Shown: piece after piece, positions 7,977-16,108 of the stretch
Layout of the letters: every line of letters starts with the position of its first letter
Numbering within the stretch: position 1 is the first letter of the stretch
Assembly (NCBI RefSeq): GCF_030815145.1
Contig: NZ_JAUSWJ010000001.1
Span: 2,418,001-2,482,000 of the forward strand
Direction: 5' to 3'
DNA length: 64,000 nucleotides
DNA from: Kaistia geumhonensis
Lineage (GTDB): Bacteria > Pseudomonadota > Alphaproteobacteria > Rhizobiales > Kaistiaceae
Notes under the pieces: generated by a model
The model's database searches: none
Seen by the model: the letters and a program-made list of their open reading frames with translations, nothing else
What the model was told of the DNA's origin: nothing
Program-made: the position numbers and the translations under genes

Positions 7977-9524
7977 TCAGGACGCGGCATTCTCCTTCGC
8001 GAGCTCGGCCGCCTGCTCGACCCAGCGGTCGCGCGCGATGCGGCCCTTGAAGGCGAGCCTTCCGTCGAGCTCCTCGGCTTGCGCCGCCGTCAGCCCGGCC
8101 AGTTGCCAGAAATGGAAAATGCCGATCGCATTCAGCGTCTGCTCCAGCTTCGGCCCGACGCCGGTGATCGCCTTGAGATCGTCGGCCGCTCCCTTCGGCG
8201 CCGAAAGGACGATCGCCGCCAGCGTGTCCGCGGCCCGCTCGGCGGCCGCCTTCGGAGCCTTGACCGCCGCCGGAGCCGCGTGGCGCGGACGGTTGTGCGT
8301 CAGGATGAAGTCGCCGATGCGCGGAGCGATCTCGGCGCGGAAGCGGGAGCCGTTGAAGACGCCGTAATGGCCGACCTTCGGCTGCACGTAATGGGCGCGC
8401 ATATCGTCCGGGATGTTGGAGCAGAGCCGCTGCGCCGCCTCGGTCTGTCCGACGCCGGAGATGTCGTCGTTCTCGCCCTCGACCGTCAGCAGCGCGACAG
8501 TGCGGATCGCGGACGGATCGACCGGAACGTCGCGATGCATCATGGTGCCGTTCGGCAGCGCATGGCGGATGAACACCGTGTCCACGGTCTGGAGATAGAA
8601 CTCCGCCGTCAGATCCATCACGGCGAGATACTCGTCGTAGAAGTCGCGATGCTTGGTCTGGCTGTCGCCGTCTCCGGCGACGAGATGGCCGAAGAATTCC
8701 TTGTGCGCCGTGAGGTGGCGGTCGAGATTCATCGACATGAAGCCGGAGAGCTGCAGGAAGCCCGGATAGACGTCACGCATGAAGCCGGGATGCGGGAAAG
8801 GCACCTTCATCACGACATTGTCGCGGAACCAGTCGATGTCCTTGCCTTCGGCCAGCTTGTTGACCGCCGTCGGGTTGATGCGGGTGTCGATCGGGCCGCC
8901 CATCAGCGTCATGGTGCGCGGCGCATAGGGATCGCCCTTTGCCTCCATGACCGAGACCGCGGCGAGCACGGGCACCGCCGGCTGGCAGACGGCGACGACA
9001 TGCGTCTCGCCGCCCAGCGCATGCAGCATCGAGATCAGGTAGTCGATATAGTCGTCGAGATCGAAACGCCCCTCCGACAGCGGCACCGCGCGGGCGTCGA
9101 TCCAGTCGGTGATGTAGACCTCGTGCTTCGGCAACATGGCCTCGACCGTGCCGCGCAGCAGCGTCGCGTAATGGCCGGACATCGGCGCGACGATCAGCAG
9201 TTTCGGATCGTTGCGGGGCCGGTCCAGCGCCCGCTCGAAATGGATGAGATTGCAGAACGGCCGCTTCCAGACCACGCGCTCGGTGACCGGAACGCGCGTG
9301 CCGCCAACCAGCGTCGTCGGCAGGCCGAAGGCCGGCTTGCCGTAGCGGCGCGTCACGCGCTCGAAGAGTTCGAGGCCGGCCGACCAGTTCTTGCCGAGCG
9401 CCGTCTGGCCGAACGGGTTGAGCGGGTTGGAAAGCGCCAGCTTCATGGCGTCGGCCGCCGCGCGCAGCGGCGCCACCGCGGCATGATGGAACTCGTAGAG
9501 CTGGTAATAGGAAAAGGGCGTCAT
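7977..9524 (-). CDS. phaZ: Intracellular polyhydroxyalkanoate depolymerase with C-terminal helix-hairpin-helix module
   Basis: The 515-residue product has two parts. Residues 1 to about 420 are an intracellular PHA (PHB) depolymerase of the alpha/beta-hydrolase type. Its presumed nucleophile is Cys180 in VAVCQPAVPV, as in PhaC and PhaZ families, and the late histidine lies in KVGHYGVF. An Ala/Pro/Lys linker leads to residues about 447-515, a helix-hairpin-helix module (DDLKAITGVGPKLEQTL, GIFHFWQLAGLT). Typical PhaZ ends near 420 residues, so this is an extension that could bind DNA or a protein partner; I infer neither. The start ATG at 9524 opens the family-typical MTPFSYYQLYEF. It is divergent from regB. 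Confidence 0.88.
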   Translation of the reverse strand: MTPFSYYQLYEFHHAAVAPLRAAADAMKLALSNPLNPFGQTALGKNWSAGLELFERVTRRYGKPAFGLPTTLVGGTRVPVTERVVWKRPFCNLIHFERALDRPRNDPKLLIVAPMSGHYATLLRGTVEAMLPKHEVYITDWIDARAVPLSEGRFDLDDYIDYLISMLHALGGETHVVAVCQPAVPVLAAVSVMEAKGDPYAPRTMTLMGGPIDTRINPTAVNKLAEGKDIDWFRDNVVMKVPFPHPGFMRDVYPGFLQLSGFMSMNLDRHLTAHKEFFGHLVAGDGDSQTKHRDFYDEYLAVMDLTAEFYLQTVDTVFIRHALPNGTMMHRDVPVDPSAIRTVALLTVEGENDDISGVGQTEAAQRLCSNIPDDMRAHYVQPKVGHYGVFNGSRFRAEIAPRIGDFILTHNRPRHAAPAAVKAPKAAAERAADTLAAIVLSAPKGAADDLKAITGVGPKLEQTLNAIGIFHFWQLAGLTAAQAEELDGRLAFKGRIARDRWVEQAAELAKENAAS

Positions 9525-9708
9525 ACGGCCGTCCGTCTGCCGCTCGGCGGAAGCTGGAAGTCGGCCATGGGAACCGTCGGGCAGAGGGCGGGGCCGGCTG
9601 TTTGCACCGCAATATGTAAGGACGATTTTGTTCGCCGCGCAAGCCGCCGCTGGAACCGCCATGCTATGATCGGCCCCGGATCGGGAGGGAAACGCCGAAG
9701 GAGTCATC

Positions 9709-11079
9709 ATGGCGGAAGAGAGCCGGCCGTCGCGAAACGCCAACCGACCGCGGCTGAAGCTCGATACGCTGGTGCGTCTGCGCTGGCTGGCCGTGGCGGG
9801 GCAGACGGCCACCGTCGTGGTGGTGCATTACTGGCTGGGCTTTCCGATGCCGCTCGGCCTCTGCCTCGGCGCGATCGCGCTTTCGGCCTGGCTCAACCTC
9901 TTCCTGAAGATCCGCTATCCCTCCAGCCTTCGCCTTCGGGGCAGCACGGCGGCGCTCCTGCTCGGCTATGATGTGCTGCAGCTCTCGGCGCTGCTCTACC
10001 TGACCGGCGGGCTTCAGAACCCGTTCTCGATCCTGCTCATCGTGCCGGTCATGGTCTCGGCGACGACGCTCGATCCGCGCCTCACCACGGCGCTCGGGGC
10101 GCTGGTGCTGGTCGCCGTCAGTGTGCTGGCCATCCATCACCTGCCGCTGCCCTGGGCCGGCGAGCCGATCAGCCTGCCGCTCACCTATGTCGCCGGCGTC
10201 TGGGTGGCGCTCGTCTCCGGCGTCTTCTTCATGGGCAACTACGCCTTCCGCGTCGCGCTCGAATCGCGCCAGCTTGCCGAGGCCTTGACCGCGACCGAGC
10301 TGGTGCTCGCGCGCGAGCAGCATCTCTCGGCGCTCGACGGGCTGGCCGCGGCCGCCGCGCACGAGCTCGGCACGCCACTCGCCACCATCACCCTCGTGAC
10401 GAAGGAACTGCAGCGCGAACTGCCGGAGGGCAGCCCCTATGCCGAGGACGTGGCGCTCCTGCGCAGTCAGGCGGAGCGTTGCCGCGACATTCTCGGCAAA
10501 CTGACCTCGCTCTCGACCCAGACCGACCAGCATCTCGACCGCCTGCCGATCAGCCATCTCATCGCCGAGGTCGTCGAGCCGCATCAGGGAACCGGCGTCG
10601 AGATCGACGTGAAGCTCAACGGTCGGGGCGGGCCGGAGCCGGTCGGGCGGCGCAATCCCGCCGTCATGTATGGCGTCGGCAACCTGCTCGAAAACGCGGT
10701 CGACTTCGCCGAGACCAGGGTCGAGATCACCGCGGTGTGGACCGAGGAAAGCGTCTCGCTGGTCATCGCCGATGACGGGCCGGGATTCGCCGCCGACGTG
10801 ATCGACCATATCGGCGAGCCCTATGTGACGACGCGCGCACCGGCCGACGGCGCCGCCGACGAAAGCGCCGGCGGTCTCGGGCTCGGCTTCTTCATCGCGA
10901 AAACGCTGCTCGAACGTTCGCAGGCCCGCGTCGAGCTTTCCAACCGGCTGTCGCCGGCGCATGGCGCGATCGTGCGCATCGACTGGCCGCGCGACGCCAT
11001 GGACCGCGAGCCGCCGCGCCGCGACGAGGCCGCGAAGGCGCTCGGAGGGCGCGGCGGCCGCGCCGTGGCGGCGGAGTGA
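9709..11079 (+). CDS. regB: Redox sensor histidine kinase RegB (PrrB/ActS)
   Basis: This is a 456-residue inner-membrane kinase. Five to six hydrophobic segments fill residues 20-185. The ubiquinone-sensing motif GGLQNPF lies at residues 100-106. The phosphoacceptor is His218 in AAAAHELGTPLATI, and the redox-active cysteine of RegB family members is present as Cys258 in QAERCRDIL. The ATP-binding domain has N (NLLENAVDFA), G1 (DDGPGF) and G2 (GLGLGFF) boxes. Family members sense quinone pool and thiol redox state and control energy, carbon and nitrogen metabolism. It is followed by its response regulator. The close divergent phaZ hints at redox control of PHA breakdown. Confidence 0.92.
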   Translation: MAEESRPSRNANRPRLKLDTLVRLRWLAVAGQTATVVVVHYWLGFPMPLGLCLGAIALSAWLNLFLKIRYPSSLRLRGSTAALLLGYDVLQLSALLYLTGGLQNPFSILLIVPVMVSATTLDPRLTTALGALVLVAVSVLAIHHLPLPWAGEPISLPLTYVAGVWVALVSGVFFMGNYAFRVALESRQLAEALTATELVLAREQHLSALDGLAAAAAHELGTPLATITLVTKELQRELPEGSPYAEDVALLRSQAERCRDILGKLTSLSTQTDQHLDRLPISHLIAEVVEPHQGTGVEIDVKLNGRGGPEPVGRRNPAVMYGVGNLLENAVDFAETRVEITAVWTEESVSLVIADDGPGFAADVIDHIGEPYVTTRAPADGAADESAGGLGLGFFIAKTLLERSQARVELSNRLSPAHGAIVRIDWPRDAMDREPPRRDEAAKALGGRGGRAVAAE

Positions 11080-11191
11080 CCTTCGCCACCTATGCTACGA
11101 AAACCGTGCTGCTCTTGGCGGATGGTGCCGCGCTTCCTATAACCGGCGTCAAGAGGAACAACGAAAGACTGGGGGGCCGAGGCAGGATCCG

Positions 11192-11749
11192 ATGACGGAC
11201 ATCGACAGCGCCGGGCTGGCCGGCACAGACACCACTCTCATCATCGTCGACGACGACAAGGCGTTCCTGCAGCGCCTCGCGCGGGCGATGGAGACGCGCG
11301 GCTTCCAGGTCGAGACCGCCGATAGCGTCGCCGAAGGCATGCGCAAGGTGGACCAGAAGCCGCCGGCCTATGCGGTCGTCGACATGCGCCTCGAGGACGG
11401 CAACGGGCTCGACGTCATCGAGCTGATCCGCAAGCGGCGGCCGGAATCGCGGATGGTGGTGCTGACGGGCTACGGCAACATCGCGACCGCCGTCACCGCG
11501 GTGAAGCTTGGCGCGGTCGATTACCTCGCCAAGCCCGCCGATGCCGACGAGGTGTTCCAGGCGCTGACCCGCGACCCGACCGAGAAGGCGGTGCCGCCGG
11601 ACAATCCGATGTCGGCGGACCGCGTCCGCTGGGAGCATATCCAGCGCGTCTACGAGCTGTGCGAGCGCAACGTCTCCGAGACGGCCCGCCGCCTCAACAT
11701 GCACCGCCGCACGTTGCAGCGCATCCTCGCCAAGCGCGCCCCGCGCTGA
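11192..11749 (+). CDS. regA: Response regulator RegA (PrrA/ActR)
   Basis: This 185-residue protein has a receiver domain (about 18-135) with acidic pocket IIVDDDK, phosphoacceptor Asp64 in VVDMRLEDGNGLD, the switch threonine in VLTGYGN and the conserved Lys in LAKPAD. A short linker leads to a Fis-type HTH at the C-terminus (NVSETARRLNMHRRTLQRILAKR), which is nearly invariant among RegA homologues. It is the cognate partner of RegB 112 bp upstream. The ATG at 11192 follows GAGGCAGGA. The HTH codons overlap a GC-rich hairpin at the gene end. Confidence 0.93.
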   Translation: MTDIDSAGLAGTDTTLIIVDDDKAFLQRLARAMETRGFQVETADSVAEGMRKVDQKPPAYAVVDMRLEDGNGLDVIELIRKRRPESRMVVLTGYGNIATAVTAVKLGAVDYLAKPADADEVFQALTRDPTEKAVPPDNPMSADRVRWEHIQRVYELCERNVSETARRLNMHRRTLQRILAKRAPR

Positions 11750-11759
11750 GGCGGGGCGC
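11736..11759. terminator. Possible bidirectional terminator hairpin after regA
   Basis: A perfect 9-bp GC stem (GCGCCCCGC / GCGGGGCGC) encloses a 6-base loop containing the regA stop codon. It lies between convergent regA and the SDR gene. There is no T-run on either strand, so intrinsic termination is uncertain. Confidence 0.4.
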
Positions 11760-11764
11760 TCGCC

Positions 11765-12541
11765 TCAGAGCTGCATGCCGCCCGAGACCTCGATGCGCTG
11801 GCCGTTCACCCAGCGATTGGCCTCCGAGGTGAGCGCGGCGATCATCGGTCCGATGTCCTCGGGAAGCCCGACGCGTCCGAGCGCGGTGGCGCTCGCCACC
11901 ATGCGGTTCACCTCGGGATTGTCGCGCACCATGCCGCCGCTGAAGTCCGTCGCGATGGCGCCGGGCGCCACCGTGTTCGCCGTGATCCCGCGCGCGCCGA
12001 GTTCCGCGGCGAGATAGCGCGTCAGAACCTCGACGGCGCCCTTCATGGCGGCATAGGACGCGCTGCCGGGATAGGAGAAGCGGGTCAAGCCGGAGGAGAC
12101 GTTGACGATGCGGCCGCCGTCGCGAAGAAGCGGCAGCAGCGCCTGCGTCAGGAAGAAGACGCCCTTCAGATGCACGCCGTAGAGCGCGTCGAACTCGGCT
12201 TCCGTCGTCTCCGCGATGGGCCGGTGATGCGCGGTGCCCGCATTGTTGACGAGAATGTCGAAGCGATCGCTGCCGAGGCTGGCCAGCGCCTCCCGCACCG
12301 CGGCGACGAAGGCCGGGAAGGACCTGATGTCGCCCGCGTCGAGCGGAAGAGCGACGGCGCGTGCCCCTTTCTGCTCCACCGCCGCGACGGTCGCCTCGGC
12401 CTCGTCGCGGGCAGCGCGATAGGTGAAGATCGTGGAGACGCCGCGTTCGGCAAGCGCGATGACGGCGCTGCGGCCGAGGCCCCGGCTGCCGCCGGTGACG
12501 ATGGCGATCGTGGGGGTGTGGTTCGTCGATTGCTCGGTCAT
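11765..12541 (-). CDS. SDR family NAD(P)-dependent oxidoreductase
   Basis: This is a 258-residue classical short-chain dehydrogenase. The Rossmann motif is TGGSRGLG near residues 16-23, the NNAG motif and the catalytic S...YxxxK set (VSSGL, SYAAMKG) follow, and the end GQRIEVSGGMQL is typical of FabG-like SDRs. The substrate is unknown. It starts at 12541 behind GAAAGG and is divergent from an AraC regulator, with a perfect 14-bp direct repeat between them, so I infer AraC-activated expression. Confidence 0.88.
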   Translation of the reverse strand: MTEQSTNHTPTIAIVTGGSRGLGRSAVIALAERGVSTIFTYRAARDEAEATVAAVEQKGARAVALPLDAGDIRSFPAFVAAVREALASLGSDRFDILVNNAGTAHHRPIAETTEAEFDALYGVHLKGVFFLTQALLPLLRDGGRIVNVSSGLTRFSYPGSASYAAMKGAVEVLTRYLAAELGARGITANTVAPGAIATDFSGGMVRDNPEVNRMVASATALGRVGLPEDIGPMIAALTSEANRWVNGQRIEVSGGMQL

Positions 12542-12621
12542 GATGACTGCCTTTCGGGGTGGAAGGAATGGCAGGACCATAGGCGGCGCCACTCGGGGGC
12601 TTAATGCCGGAACTCCCCTCG

Positions 12622-12652
12622 TTCTTGCCCGATCCTGCTTCTTGCCCGATCC
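12622..12652. promoter_or_regulatory. Tandem 14-bp direct repeat, candidate AraC-type operator
   Basis: TTCTTGCCCGATCC occurs exactly twice, at 12622-12635 and 12639-12652, with a 17-bp period. It lies in the 124-bp region between the divergent SDR and AraC genes. AraC-type activators bind direct repeats, so this is a strong candidate control site. Confidence 0.6.
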
Positions 12653-12665
12653 CCCGCGCCTTCCT

Positions 12666-13589
12666 ATGTCTGGCGCTCGACAGGAGGCGAGGCGGATCGT
12701 GGTTTCGAGCGCGCTGGTGGAGGCCGTGAGCCGCTTTGCGGCACATAGGCCGGGCGAAGGACCGTTCCTGACCGGCATCGACGGTCTGTTCGTGCTTCGG
12801 AACGACACGACGAAGCCGCCCTCGCATGTCATTCACCGCCCGGCGCTCTGTGTCGTCGTTCAGGGCGCGAAATGGAGCGAAGCCGGCGATGTGCGGCTTC
12901 ACTACGCCGCCGGTCATGCGCTGCTCGTCAGCCTCGATATCCCCGCGACCGGCTGCGTGGTCGAGGCGAGCCCCGAGAAGCCTTTTCTGGGCGTGGTGCT
13001 CGAACTCGACCTCGCCATCCTGCGCGAGGTGATCGAGCAGATGGAGACGCCGCCCGCCGTCGCCGAAGCGAGCCTCGGCCTCGCGGTGATCGATATCGAC
13101 GAACCGTTGTCGGACTGCATGCTGCGCGCCATGCGCCTCACGGCGACGCCGGAGGCCGCCGCGCTGCTCCTGCCGCCGCTGATGCGCGAGATCTGCTACT
13201 GGCTGCTGGCCGGGCCGCAGGGCGGCGCGGTCGCCCGCCTCGCCGCGGCCGGCAGCCGTCCGGGCCGCCTCATCGAGGCGCTGCATATGCTGCGCGGACG
13301 CTTTCGCGAGACGGTGCGGATCGCCGAGCTGGCCGAGGTCGCGCAGCTCAGCGCTTCGGCCTTCCATCGCCAGTTCAAGGCGCTCACCGGCATGACGCCG
13401 CTGCAGTATCAGAAGCGGCTGCGGCTGATCGAGGCGCGGCGGCTGATCATCGGCACGGCCGCGCGCGCCGAATCCGCAGCCTATGCGGTCGGCTACGAAA
13501 GCCCGTCGCAGTTCAGCCGCGACTATGTGCGGATGTTCGGCATGCCGCCGGCCCGCGACGGAACACGGCTGCGCCGTCAGGCCGCGTGA
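12666..13589 (+). CDS. AraC family transcriptional regulator
   Basis: This is a 307-residue regulator with an N-terminal AraC_N/cupin-like effector domain (about 15-195, with the HRPALCVVVQGAK stretch seen in this subgroup) and a C-terminal double HTH domain (about 205-300, including QLSASAFHRQFKALTGMTPLQYQKRLRL and SAAYAVGYESPSQFSRDYVRMFG). Proteins of this subgroup often stand beside the SDR or aldo-keto reductase they control. It is divergent from the SDR gene. The ATG at 12666 has only a weak ribosome site, and a GTG further in is an alternative. Confidence 0.88.
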   Translation: MSGARQEARRIVVSSALVEAVSRFAAHRPGEGPFLTGIDGLFVLRNDTTKPPSHVIHRPALCVVVQGAKWSEAGDVRLHYAAGHALLVSLDIPATGCVVEASPEKPFLGVVLELDLAILREVIEQMETPPAVAEASLGLAVIDIDEPLSDCMLRAMRLTATPEAAALLLPPLMREICYWLLAGPQGGAVARLAAAGSRPGRLIEALHMLRGRFRETVRIAELAEVAQLSASAFHRQFKALTGMTPLQYQKRLRLIEARRLIIGTAARAESAAYAVGYESPSQFSRDYVRMFGMPPARDGTRLRRQAA

Positions 13590-13596
13590 GCGAGGC

Positions 13597-14820
13597 TCAG
13601 TCCTCGCTGTCCGCCATCATCGCCTCGAGCGCGAGGCGCTCGCGGGCGCGCATGCGCTCGCTCTCGCTCTTCAGCTGCCCGCAGGCAGCGAGGATGTCGC
13701 GGCCGCGCGGTGTGCGGATCGGCGAGGCATAGCCGGCGCGATTGACGATGTCCGAGAAGGCCTCGATCGTCTCCCAGTCCGAACACTGGTAGTTGACGCC
13801 CGGCCAGGGATTGAACGGGATCAGGTTGATCTTGGCCGGGATGCCGCGCAGCAGGCGGACGAGTTCGCGCGCATCGGCCGCGCTGTCGTTGATGTCCTTC
13901 AGCATCACATATTCGAAGGTGATGCGGCGGGCGTTGGAAAGGCCCGGATAGGCGCGGCAGGCGTCGAGCAGTTCGGCGATCGGGTATTTCTTGTTGAGCG
14001 GCACGAGGATGTCGCGCAGGTCGTCGCGCACCGCATGCAGCGAGATCGCCAGCATCGAGCCGATCTCCTCGCCGGCGCGCGGGATCATCGGCACGACGCC
14101 GGAGGTCGAGAGCGTGATGCGCCGCTTGGAGAGCGACAGGCCCTCGCCGTCGGAGGCGATGAGCAGCGCCTCCTTCACATTGTCGAAATTGTAGAGCGGC
14201 TCGCCCATGCCCATCATGACGATGTTGGAGACGAGGCGGCCCTCCGAGGGGACCGCGGCGCCGACCGGCGTCGACTTGTCCGGAAAATCGCCGAGGCGGT
14301 CGCGCGCGACGAGGATCTGGCCGACGATCTCCTCGGCGGTCAGGTTCCGCACCAGCTTCTGCGTGCCGGTATGGCAGAAGGAACAGGTGAGCGTGCAGCC
14401 GACCTGGCTGGAGACGCAGAGCGTGCCACGGCCGATTTCGGGGATATAGACCGTCTCGATCTCGACCGGACGGCCGGCACCGCGCGGGGGGAAGCGCATC
14501 AGCCACTTGCGCGTGCCGTCCTCGGACACCTGCTCGGCGACGATCTCCGGCCGCGCCAGCGTGAACGCGTCGGCAAGCGTCGCGCGCATATCCTTGGAAA
14601 CATTCAGCATGTCGCCGAAATCGGTGACGCCCCGCGCATAGATCCAGTTCCAGATCTGGGCCGTGCGCATGCGGATCTGCTTCGGCTCGACGCCGATCGC
14701 GGCGAGTTCGGCGCCGATGCCGGCGCGCGAGAGGCCCACCAGCGAGGGCTTCTCGCCCGCGCCGCGCGGCGGCTTCTGAATGGCTTCGGCCGCCGGAGCG
14801 GCGGCGAGGGGAGCGGTCAT
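13597..14820 (-). CDS. rlmN: Dual-specificity RNA methyltransferase RlmN (23S A2503 / tRNA A37)
   Basis: This 407-residue radical-SAM enzyme methylates C2 of A2503 in 23S rRNA and A37 in some tRNAs. The 4Fe-4S motif CTLTCSFC is at residues 142-149. GMGEPLYN binds SAM, and the catalytic resolving cysteine is in [10 protein letters not shown] near the C-terminus. Length matches alphaproteobacterial RlmN, which has a longer N-terminus than the E. coli protein. It is transcribed alone, convergent with the AraC gene 7 bp away. Confidence 0.95.
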   Translation of the reverse strand: MTAPLAAAPAAEAIQKPPRGAGEKPSLVGLSRAGIGAELAAIGVEPKQIRMRTAQIWNWIYARGVTDFGDMLNVSKDMRATLADAFTLARPEIVAEQVSEDGTRKWLMRFPPRGAGRPVEIETVYIPEIGRGTLCVSSQVGCTLTCSFCHTGTQKLVRNLTAEEIVGQILVARDRLGDFPDKSTPVGAAVPSEGRLVSNIVMMGMGEPLYNFDNVKEALLIASDGEGLSLSKRRITLSTSGVVPMIPRAGEEIGSMLAISLHAVRDDLRDILVPLNKKYPIAELLDACRAYPGLSNARRITFEYVMLKDINDSAADARELVRLLRGIPAKINLIPFNPWPGVNYQCSDWETIEAFSDIVNRAGYASPIRTPRGRDILAACGQLKSESERMRARERLALEAMMADSED

Positions 14821-14979
14821 GCGAGGATTCCGTTCTCTTCCGATCCGGGCGCCTCGGGCGGCCTCGTTTGATCGGCGTCATTCGCGTTGGCCGGCTCATA
14901 GCACAGGATGCGGCGAAAATCATGCCGCCTTTGCGCGGCCCTCTTCAGCGGGCCTTAACGCCGTGGCAGCATGGTGCAA

Positions 14980-15006
14980 CGGGACGCAAAGTCCCGATCG
15001 GGGAGG
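14980..15006 (+). promoter_or_regulatory. Mutually exclusive hairpins at the ribosome binding site of the amide hydrolase gene
   Basis: CGGGAC-GCAAA-GTCCCG at 14980-14996 forms a 6-bp hairpin. The same CCC (14993-14995) can instead pair with GGG at 15000-15002 across a GATC loop, which would cover part of the Shine-Dalgarno GGGGAGG. The two structures exclude each other. The loop region spells GACGCAAAG, the core also found in cyclic-di-GMP-I riboswitches, but the rest of that riboswitch is not recognisable here. Confidence 0.35.
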
Positions 15007-15013
15007 AACGACC

Positions 15014-16108
15014 ATGCTTCGTCTGCTCGCTGCCGCGCTTTCGCTCACCGCCATGAGCCATGCCGCACTCGCCTGCACCGCCGTCGACATCGTGGCCACG
15101 GACAAGTCCGTCATTGCTGGCCGCACCATGGAATGGGCGTTCGACATGCAGTGGACGCTCGCCAGCATCCCGAAGGGCACGAGCCTGACGCTGCCCGCCC
15201 CGAAAGGCGCCAGCCCCCGCACCGTCACCACGAGCTATTCCGTGGTCGGCATCGGCGCCGGGATCATCCCGGGCATGCCGCTGGTCGAGGGACAGAACGA
15301 GGCGGGCCTCGCGCTCAGCGCGAATTTCCTGCCGGGCTTCACGCAGTACCAGACCGTGGACGCGGCCGACGCCGCCAACGCCGTCGAGATTCTATCCTTC
15401 GCCAAATGGCTGCTCGGCAGCTTCAAGGACGTGGCGAGCGTCAAGGCGGCGCTGCCGACCGTTAAGGTCTGGTCTGATCCTGCTCTGCCGACCGGCCCGA
15501 CAGTGCCGGCCATGCATTTCAAGCTCGACGACCGTTCGGGCGCCGGGCTGATCGTCGAATATGTCGGCGGCGAGCTGAAGATCTATGACGACGCGGCGCA
15601 TGTGCTGACCAACGCGCCGACCTATGACTGGCACCTCACCAATCTGAGGAACTATGTGAACCTCTCCTCGATCGGCGCCAACAGCCGGCAATACGGCGAT
15701 GTCGATGTGACGGCGCTCGGCCAGGGCGGCGGCACCATGGGCCTGCCGGGCGACTATACGCCGCCCTCGCGCTTCGTCCGCGCCGCCTTCATGCGCCATT
15801 TCGTGCCACAGCCGAAGGACGGCGGCGAAGCGACGCAGACCATCACGCATATCCTCAACACTGTCGACATCCCGATCGGCGTCGCGCAGTCGAAGGACGG
15901 CGACACGGTCGTCTCCGACTACACGCAGTGGGTCTCGATCAAGGACCTGACGCAAAACCGCCTGATCATCGCGGACTACGACCACCGCACCAGCTATCTC
16001 ACCATCGACCTCGCGCCGCTCTTCGCGAGCGACAAGCCGATGTCGAAGCCGGTCGGCGCCCTGCCCTATCCGAACGCGGTCATCGGCGCAGAGGCGCTGG
16101 CGCCCTAA
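15014..16108 (+). CDS. Exported linear amide C-N hydrolase (choloylglycine hydrolase/penicillin V acylase family)
   Basis: This 364-residue Ntn-hydrolase-family protein cleaves non-peptide amide bonds. The signal peptide occupies residues 1-20 (MLRLLAAALSLTAMSHAALA), and removal exposes Cys21 in CTAVDI, the expected N-terminal nucleophile. Family residues include GRTMEW and EGQNEAGLALSANFL. The substrate could be an acyl-homoserine lactone, a penicillin-type amide or a conjugated amino acid; the sequence does not decide. GGGGAGG precedes the ATG and lies in a foldable leader. Its TAA stop interlocks with the stop of convergent prmB. Confidence 0.88.
   Translation: MLRLLAAALSLTAMSHAALACTAVDIVATDKSVIAGRTMEWAFDMQWTLASIPKGTSLTLPAPKGASPRTVTTSYSVVGIGAGIIPGMPLVEGQNEAGLALSANFLPGFTQYQTVDAADAANAVEILSFAKWLLGSFKDVASVKAALPTVKVWSDPALPTGPTVPAMHFKLDDRSGAGLIVEYVGGELKIYDDAAHVLTNAPTYDWHLTNLRNYVNLSSIGANSRQYGDVDVTALGQGGGTMGLPGDYTPPSRFVRAAFMRHFVPQPKDGGEATQTITHILNTVDIPIGVAQSKDGDTVVSDYTQWVSIKDLTQNRLIIADYDHRTSYLTIDLAPLFASDKPMSKPVGALPYPNAVIGAEALAP

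Noticed and set aside
7701-9971. A 756-codon plus-strand frame over tetR, phaZ and regB
   Set aside because: Arg/Asp-rich low-complexity shadow of phaZ; it crosses three well-supported genes.
14860-15013. A full cyclic-di-GMP-I riboswitch
   Set aside because: Only the GACGCAAAG core is present. The preceding GNRA hairpin and the tetraloop receptor that define the family could not be found, so I list only a possible hairpin switch.
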